A stretch of DNA of 9,420 nucleotides from Oscillospiraceae bacterium (GTDB taxonomy: Bacteria > Bacillota > Clostridia > Christensenellales > Aristaeellaceae), in NCBI GenBank assembly GCA_031282605.1, contig JAITDK010000018.1, positions 1 through 9,420 on the forward strand, written 5' to 3'. Position 1 is the first letter of the stretch. Each line of letters starts with the position of its first letter. The notes beneath the pieces were generated by a model that was not told the DNA's origin, made no database searches, and was given only the letters and a program-made list of their open reading frames with translations. Position numbers and translations under genes: made by a program. Below are positions 5,526-9,420 of the stretch, piece by piece.

Positions 5526-7333
5526 GCGCCCGCACCGTCCGACGACGCTCCGATCACGGCGCGAATCCTTCTAACGCCCGCCGACGACGCCTCCTCCTTC
5601 TGAATCTTGAACGACTCCAGCTCGCCGGTATGAGACGCGTGCGGTCCGCCGCAGATCTCCTTGGATACCGTGCCCATCGTGTACACCTTGACGCGCTCGC
5701 CATACTTACTCTCAAACAAGCCGATGGCGCCCTCGCCGCGCGCTTCGTCGACAGTCATCTCGCGGCAGTCGATCGGGTGATCAGCCTGTATGGATTCATT
5801 AACCAGCCGTTCGACCTCGGTCAGCTCATCCTTGGTCATCTTGCGCCCGAACGAGAAGTCAAACCGCAGCCGCTCCGACGTGATATTGGAGCCTTTCTGC
5901 GCAACGTCAGTCCCCAGCACCTTGCGCAGCGCGGCGTGGAGCAGATGCGTTGCGGTGTGCAGCCGCGCGGTTTGATCGCTGGCGTCGACCAACCCACCCT
6001 TGAACCGCTGTTCGGCTCCGGCGTGCGACCTCTCCTGATGCGCCGCGAAGCGCTCCCGGAAACCTGTCTCGTCCACCGATAACCCGCGTTCCTTCGCCAG
6101 CTCAGCCGTGATCTCTATCGGGAAACCATACGTGTCGTACAGATGGAACGCGGTCAGCCCGTCAATCGTGCCGCCAGTCAGACGCGACGCGGCTTTCTCA
6201 AACTCGCGCGTACCCTGCTGCAGCGTGCGTTGGAAACGACCTTCCTCCAACAGGAGCTGCTCCTTTATGAAATCGGCGGCTTTGCCTAGCTCGGGATATA
6301 CGCCGCGGTAATTGGCGATTATCACGTCGGCGATACGGGCGATGAACCCTTCCGGCGCCCCAAGCTTCATTCCGTGACGCACGGCGCGGCGGATAAGGCG
6401 GCGCAGCACATAGCCTTGATCGACATTCGACGGCGTGACGCCGCGCGGGTCGCCTATCAAAAATACGGATGTGCGCACATGGTCGGCGACGATTCGGAAC
6501 GCCTTCGTCGTCTCTTCATCCGAGCCATAGACCTTGCCGGTTAGTTCAGCGATCTTGTCCAGAATCGGTACGAAGAGATCCGTTTCGTACACGCTCTTCT
6601 TGCCCGTCAACACACAGAGCGTTCGCTCCAGACCCATACCGGTATCGACGTTCGGCGCGGGCAGCGGAAGGAGCGTGCCGTCGGCGATCTTATTATACTG
6701 CATAAATACGTCGTTCCATATCTCCAGGTAGCGCCCGCACGAGCAAGCGGGGGAGCAGTCCGGCCCGCATGGCTCCTTATCCGTGATGATAAACATCTCG
6801 GTATCCGGCCCGCATGGTCCGGTCAATCCAGCCGGACCCCACCAGTTATTCTCCTTGGGCAGGTAGAATATCCGCTCGGCCGGCACACCCTGATCCCGCC
6901 ACAACTGGAATGACACGTCGTCACGCGGCGCGTTCTCATCGCCTACAAACACGCTGAAGGCCAGCTCATCCTGCGGTATGCCCAGCCAGCGGTCGCTCGT
7001 CAGGAATTCCCACGACCAGGCTATCGCTTCCCTCTTGAAGTAATCGCCCAGCGACCAGTTGCCCAGCATCTCAAAGAACGTCAGGTGCGACGCGTCGCCC
7101 ACCTCGTCGATGTCGCTCGTGCGCACACACTTCTGCACATCGGTCAGGCGCTTGCCCGCCGGATGCGGGCTGCCCAGCAGGTACGGCACCAGCGGATGCA
7201 TCCCCGCAGTGGTGAACAGCACCGTCGGGTCGTTCTCCGGAATAAGCGATGCGCTAGGGATCACGGCGTGTCCGTGCTCCTGGAAGAATTCCAGGTACAG
7301 CGAGCGCAGCTCGTTGCTGGTCGTCGATCGCAT
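5522..7333 (-). CDS. alaS: Alanyl-tRNA synthetase, short form lacking the C-terminal (C-Ala) domain
   Basis: This 603-residue class II synthetase charges tRNA-Ala in the cytosol. The catalytic core shows motif 1 around PSASLIPENDPTVLF (26-40), motif 2 around HLTFFEMLGNWSLGDYF (83-99) and motif 3 GMGLERTL (232-239). The tRNA-recognition region follows (RIVADHVRTSVFLIGDPRGV, 280-299). The editing domain keeps its zinc/catalytic residues H459 and H463 (HTATH), C561 and H565. The usual CGGTH motif reads CGGPH. Typical bacterial AlaRS has about 875 residues; the C-Ala (DHHA1) region is absent and the frame ends cleanly, overlapping the next gene, so this is a natural short form and not a broken gene. 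A Cys cluster (C189, C193, C197, C199) may hold a metal. AAAGGAG lies about 10 bases ahead of the ATG at 7333. Confidence 0.94.
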   Translation of the reverse strand: MRSTTSNELRSLYLEFFQEHGHAVIPSASLIPENDPTVLFTTAGMHPLVPYLLGSPHPAGKRLTDVQKCVRTSDIDEVGDASHLTFFEMLGNWSLGDYFKREAIAWSWEFLTSDRWLGIPQDELAFSVFVGDENAPRDDVSFQLWRDQGVPAERIFYLPKENNWWGPAGLTGPCGPDTEMFIITDKEPCGPDCSPACSCGRYLEIWNDVFMQYNKIADGTLLPLPAPNVDTGMGLERTLCVLTGKKSVYETDLFVPILDKIAELTGKVYGSDEETTKAFRIVADHVRTSVFLIGDPRGVTPSNVDQGYVLRRLIRRAVRHGMKLGAPEGFIARIADVIIANYRGVYPELGKAADFIKEQLLLEEGRFQRTLQQGTREFEKAASRLTGGTIDGLTAFHLYDTYGFPIEITAELAKERGLSVDETGFRERFAAHQERSHAGAEQRFKGGLVDASDQTARLHTATHLLHAALRKVLGTDVAQKGSNITSERLRFDFSFGRKMTKDELTEVERLVNESIQADHPIDCREMTVDEARGEGAIGLFESKYGERVKVYTMGTVSKEICGGPHASHTGELESFKIQKEEASSAGVRRIRAVIGASSDGAGA

Positions 7334-7372
7334 AGGGGGGCGCTCCTTTGTCGGCTTGACGCCGCTTAGATT

Positions 7373-7378
7373 ATTGTA
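7373..7378 (-). promoter_or_regulatory. Possible -10 box for the alaS gene block
   Basis: TACAAT on the minus strand lies about 40 bases ahead of the alaS ATG, within AT-rich sequence. No good -35 hexamer is found at 16-18 bases spacing, so this is a weak candidate only. I see no T-box leader, although many Firmicute synthetase genes have one. Confidence 0.3.
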
Positions 7379-7414
7379 CTCGCTTGAACACCATTAAACG
7401 CGCAACTAAACGCT

Positions 7415-7426
7415 ATTACGCGTAAT
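7415..7426. promoter_or_regulatory. 12-bp perfect palindrome in the divergent intergenic region
   Basis: ATTACG followed by CGTAAT is a perfect palindrome in the space between alaS and the fucosyltransferase-like gene. Such a site could bind a dimeric regulator, but the length is short enough to occur by chance, and no second copy is visible in the window. Confidence 0.25.
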
Positions 7427-7522
7427 TGGTAGATTAACATTTCCAAGAGGGATTGTCAAGGCTCGGGAACGCGCTTAAGGCCGCGATCATATTCTCACAG
7501 TGGTGGATATGATATATATATT

Positions 7523-7528
7523 AAGGAG
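7523..7528 (+). promoter_or_regulatory. Ribosome binding site that fixes the GT11 start
   Basis: AAGGAG lies 8 bases ahead of the GTG at 7537 but overlaps the in-frame GTG at 7528, so it supports the later start. The AT-rich run TATGATATATATATTA just before it (7508-7523) may contain a -10 box, with no convincing -35 partner. Confidence 0.6.
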
Positions 7529-7536
7529 TGGTCAAG

Positions 7537-8496
7537 GTGATATTTGTGAATATGCGGGGCGGTTTGGGAAACCAGCTGTTTATATACGCTTTCTTCCGCT
7601 GGCTGCAGGTCAACGTCGCCCAATCCGGCGTTGCGTATGTCAATCCTGCTGAAAACGACCATGAGGCGTTCCAGCTGTACAATTATAATATATGCAATCA
7701 ACTGGCCGTCATGGCCTCCATGGATGAGTTCGCCGCGCTGGCGCCCGGCTATTTGGAATATTGTTTCCAAAAAAGTAAATTCGTAGATAAGCTGCCCTCA
7801 TATGACGCCGCCGCCGCCGAACGAAACAAGCTGATGAAGCAAGGCATCCTCTTGAAAAACTGGAAGCCGTACGACGAAACCATCAAGTTTAACATGAAGC
7901 ACTACTATGTACATGGGTATCAAGGATATAAGTACTTTGACTGCATTAAGCGACTCATTCTGGACGAGATCAAGTACGTGGGAGAGTTAAGACCCGAGAA
8001 TGTGGCGATGCAACACCGCATCAAAGAGTCACGCAACGCTGTATGCGTGCACGTCCGGCGCGGGGATTTTATCAATCGGAAGGATTATGTCGGCATATGC
8101 ACTAAGGCGTACTACAACAGCGCCATCGACATGCTGTCCAAAGCGATGCCGGATTCCGTGTTCTTCGTGTTCAGCGACGGCATGGACTGGGTTAAAGAGT
8201 CGATCACGTTTCCGAAATCGACGGTATTCGTCGAGAACAATGGCGAAAAGGACGCCGTTGAGGAACTGGAACTGATGCGTTCATGCAAGCATTTTATTAT
8301 CGCCAACAGCTCGTTCAGCTGGTGGGCGCAATACCTGGGCGCAAGCGACGCATCCGTCGTAATCTCGCCGATGGTGTTTGAGTCAAAGAACCACAAAGCT
8401 CATATTATACTGGATAACTGGTATCTGCTGGACTGCCACGGAAGCTTGGTGAGAAAGAGCCTGAGCAACCGTTCGCCGCGGCTGCCCGTTCGCTGA
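7537..8496 (+). CDS. GT11-family alpha-1,2-fucosyltransferase-like glycosyltransferase
   Basis: This 319-residue protein matches glycosyltransferase family 11, which transfers fucose from GDP-fucose to a galactose-type acceptor, usually while building O-antigen, capsule or other surface glycans. It begins, as family members do, with a short strand followed by GGLGNQLFIYAF (8-19). The donor-binding motif HVRRGDF is at 172-178, FVFSDGMDWV at about 210-219 and NSSFSWWAQYLG at 257-268. There is no membrane segment. GTG at 7537 is preferred over GTG at 7528 because of the ribosome binding site. The gene is visibly more AT-rich, uses codons such as ATA and AAT more freely, and stands alone next to an insertion sequence, which suggests it was acquired. 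No GDP-fucose synthesis genes or other sugar genes are in view. The family is clear; linkage and acceptor are inferred. Confidence 0.9.
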   Translation: MIFVNMRGGLGNQLFIYAFFRWLQVNVAQSGVAYVNPAENDHEAFQLYNYNICNQLAVMASMDEFAALAPGYLEYCFQKSKFVDKLPSYDAAAAERNKLMKQGILLKNWKPYDETIKFNMKHYYVHGYQGYKYFDCIKRLILDEIKYVGELRPENVAMQHRIKESRNAVCVHVRRGDFINRKDYVGICTKAYYNSAIDMLSKAMPDSVFFVFSDGMDWVKESITFPKSTVFVENNGEKDAVEELELMRSCKHFIIANSSFSWWAQYLGASDASVVISPMVFESKNHKAHIILDNWYLLDCHGSLVRKSLSNRSPRLPVR

Positions 8497-8520
8497 TATT
8501 TTAACTGATTCTTTCCTGGT

Positions 8521-8640
8521 TTATATACTCCATCCCGATAAGACTTTCCACGGATCAGCGATGGATTTTCGTCGCCCGCTAATGTGAGCGGCGAAAATCC
8601 TCTCGAAGACGGGAAGTTCTTACCGGGATGGAGTATATTA
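8521..8640. repeat. 120-bp long palindrome between GT11 gene and transposase
   Basis: The arms 8521-8549 and 8612-8640 are inverted copies over 29 bases with about four mismatches; the shared core is TATACTCCATCCCG. The centre adds a second stem, GGATTTTCG (8563-8571) with CGAAAATCC (8592-8600). The whole segment can fold into one long hairpin. It starts 24 bases after the fucosyltransferase stop and ends one base from the transposase stop. It may be a small MITE, one end of the IS630 element, or a two-way transcription terminator. Its ends do not resemble those of the elements at 1325 and 2814. Confidence 0.7.
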
Positions 8641-8641
8641 A

Positions 8642-9420
8642 TCAATCATTTATCTCCGGGTACAAATGCTTTAACCTTCTCCTTGCCTGATCATTAGCGA
8701 ACTGCCAGCGCACGGCCTTTACGACCCCATTTCCGCCGGTGGACCACGGAGAAAGCTCATGGGCTAAAGCCTTGGCGTCCGGGATATACTTGCCTAGGCA
8801 GTGACGCTCCATTACGCTCATCTCAATTTCAGCTACGTTCAGCCAGCCGCCGAACTTCGGGGCGTAGTGTATCTCCAGCCTGCTTGCCAACTGAAACGCC
8901 TTCTCGGCCGGAAACGCTCTGTACAACGCGGCGATATTGTGCGTGTTCAACTTATCCATAACCAGGCAGACTTTTCTCGCGTCCGGATAATCCTCTTCCA
9001 GCAATTGACGCACTTGATTCGCCCAGTCATCCCGGCTGCGCCGCTCCAGCACGCTAGTTCTATGCCAGCCCGTCGACGGTTCTGTAAACGCGAATATCGC
9101 GTTGTGCCGGATGCGCTGACCATACTTGACTCTGTCGTGGTTGAACGGCCTGGACGCCACTTTCATGGGGCGGAACAACTTTTCATCCATGCAAACCACC
9201 GGATAATTGGGATCCAGCGGGCGCGCGTAAACCGACAATATATCCTCGATACCGGCGACAAACGCAGCGTCGCATTCCGACGGAATCGCCCAGCGATCCT
9301 TCAGGCGAGGCCTTAACCCCATTTTTCTCGCGGTTCGCGTCACGCTTGGGTCGGTTACAGGGTCGATAATCTTAAGCTCAATCGACATATCATCAAGAAG
9401 CTGCAGCGTCCAGCTACCCC
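8642..9420 (-). CDS. IS630-family transposase (DDE), 5' part beyond the window
   Basis: The frame is open from its stop at 8642 to the right edge, so the start lies outside. The codons ahead of the first in-window ATG (9388) read GSWTLQLLDD, typical of the end of the N-terminal helix-turn-helix region of this family, so that ATG is internal. The second winged-helix part (VTDPSVTRTARKMGLRP) follows. The DDE_3 catalytic domain has its first Asp in VVCMDEK, the second in CLVMDKLNTHN and Glu in GGWLNVAEIE. No stop or frameshift breaks the visible 259 codons, against about 340 for a full protein, so it may be active. The second Asp is followed by Lys where Asn is common. IS630 elements insert at TA dinucleotides. 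Confidence 0.9.
   Translation of the reverse strand, partial: GSWTLQLLDDMSIELKIIDPVTDPSVTRTARKMGLRPRLKDRWAIPSECDAAFVAGIEDILSVYARPLDPNYPVVCMDEKLFRPMKVASRPFNHDRVKYGQRIRHNAIFAFTEPSTGWHRTSVLERRSRDDWANQVRQLLEEDYPDARKVCLVMDKLNTHNIAALYRAFPAEKAFQLASRLEIHYAPKFGGWLNVAEIEMSVMERHCLGKYIPDAKALAHELSPWSTGGNGVVKAVRWQFANDQARRRLKHLYPEIND

Noticed and set aside
5483..6082. Long plus-strand open frame inside alaS
   Set aside because: It is a shadow of the opposite strand, with no ribosome binding site and no recognisable domain; the same holds for other antisense frames across the window.
7528..7536. Earlier GTG start for the fucosyltransferase-like gene
   Set aside because: It overlaps the ribosome binding site itself; the GTG at 7537 is correctly spaced and matches family N-termini.
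7334..7536. T-box riboswitch ahead of alaS
   Set aside because: The space is short and I find no T-box core sequence or terminator/antiterminator pair.
8642..9388. Transposase as a complete 248-residue protein starting at 9388
   Set aside because: The frame continues to the window edge with family-typical residues (WTLQLL) ahead of that ATG, so it is internal.
1..9420. CRISPR arrays, tRNA or rRNA genes
   Set aside because: No regularly spaced direct repeats and no cloverleaf or rRNA sequence are visible.

Overview
The window reads as a chromosomal segment of a moderately GC-rich member of the Clostridia. The strongest marker is a gene for a SCIFF peptide (six cysteines in forty-five residues, a ranthipeptide precursor) next to its radical SAM/SPASM maturase. 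This pair is known mainly from Clostridia. The AGGAGG-type ribosome binding sites and the BDH-type iron alcohol dehydrogenase also fit Firmicutes. I cannot name a genus.

Layout. At 54-1232 (+) is an iron-dependent alcohol dehydrogenase with its own extended -10 promoter. Convergent to it, on the minus strand, is a block of five genes read from 7333 down to 1442: a short alanyl-tRNA synthetase, a PHP-family metallohydrolase (ATGA overlap), the SCIFF precursor scfA, the maturase scfB (3 bases after scfA) and an MFS exporter. At 7537-8496 (+) is a GT11 alpha-1,2-fucosyltransferase-like gene, more AT-rich than its neighbours and divergent from the synthetase. From 8642 to the right edge (-) runs the C-terminal part of an IS630-family transposase, which continues beyond the window.

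Repeats. Two copies of a palindromic element with TA flanks and ends like GGGTCTGTTCGAAAAAG lie at 1325-1407 (83 bp) and 2814-3033 (220 bp). The longer copy sits exactly in the stop codon of scfB. Removing it together with one TA restores a TAA stop and brings scfB to within 29 bases of the MFS start, so the exporter was probably once tightly linked to the peptide genes. A different 120-bp palindrome (8521-8640) separates the fucosyltransferase from the transposase.

How the genes may work together: ScfA is the substrate of ScfB, which forms Cys thioether cross-links. The MFS protein is a candidate exporter by position only. Alanyl-tRNA synthetase and the PHP protein are translationally coupled to each other, but their link to the peptide is only co-directionality. 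The alcohol dehydrogenase and fucosyltransferase look unrelated to this block.

No gene-free stretch exceeds 300 bases. The largest gaps are 2783-3032 (filled mostly by the 220-bp element), 1233-1441 (hairpins and the 83-bp element), and 7334-7536 (a divergent promoter region with a 12-bp palindrome).
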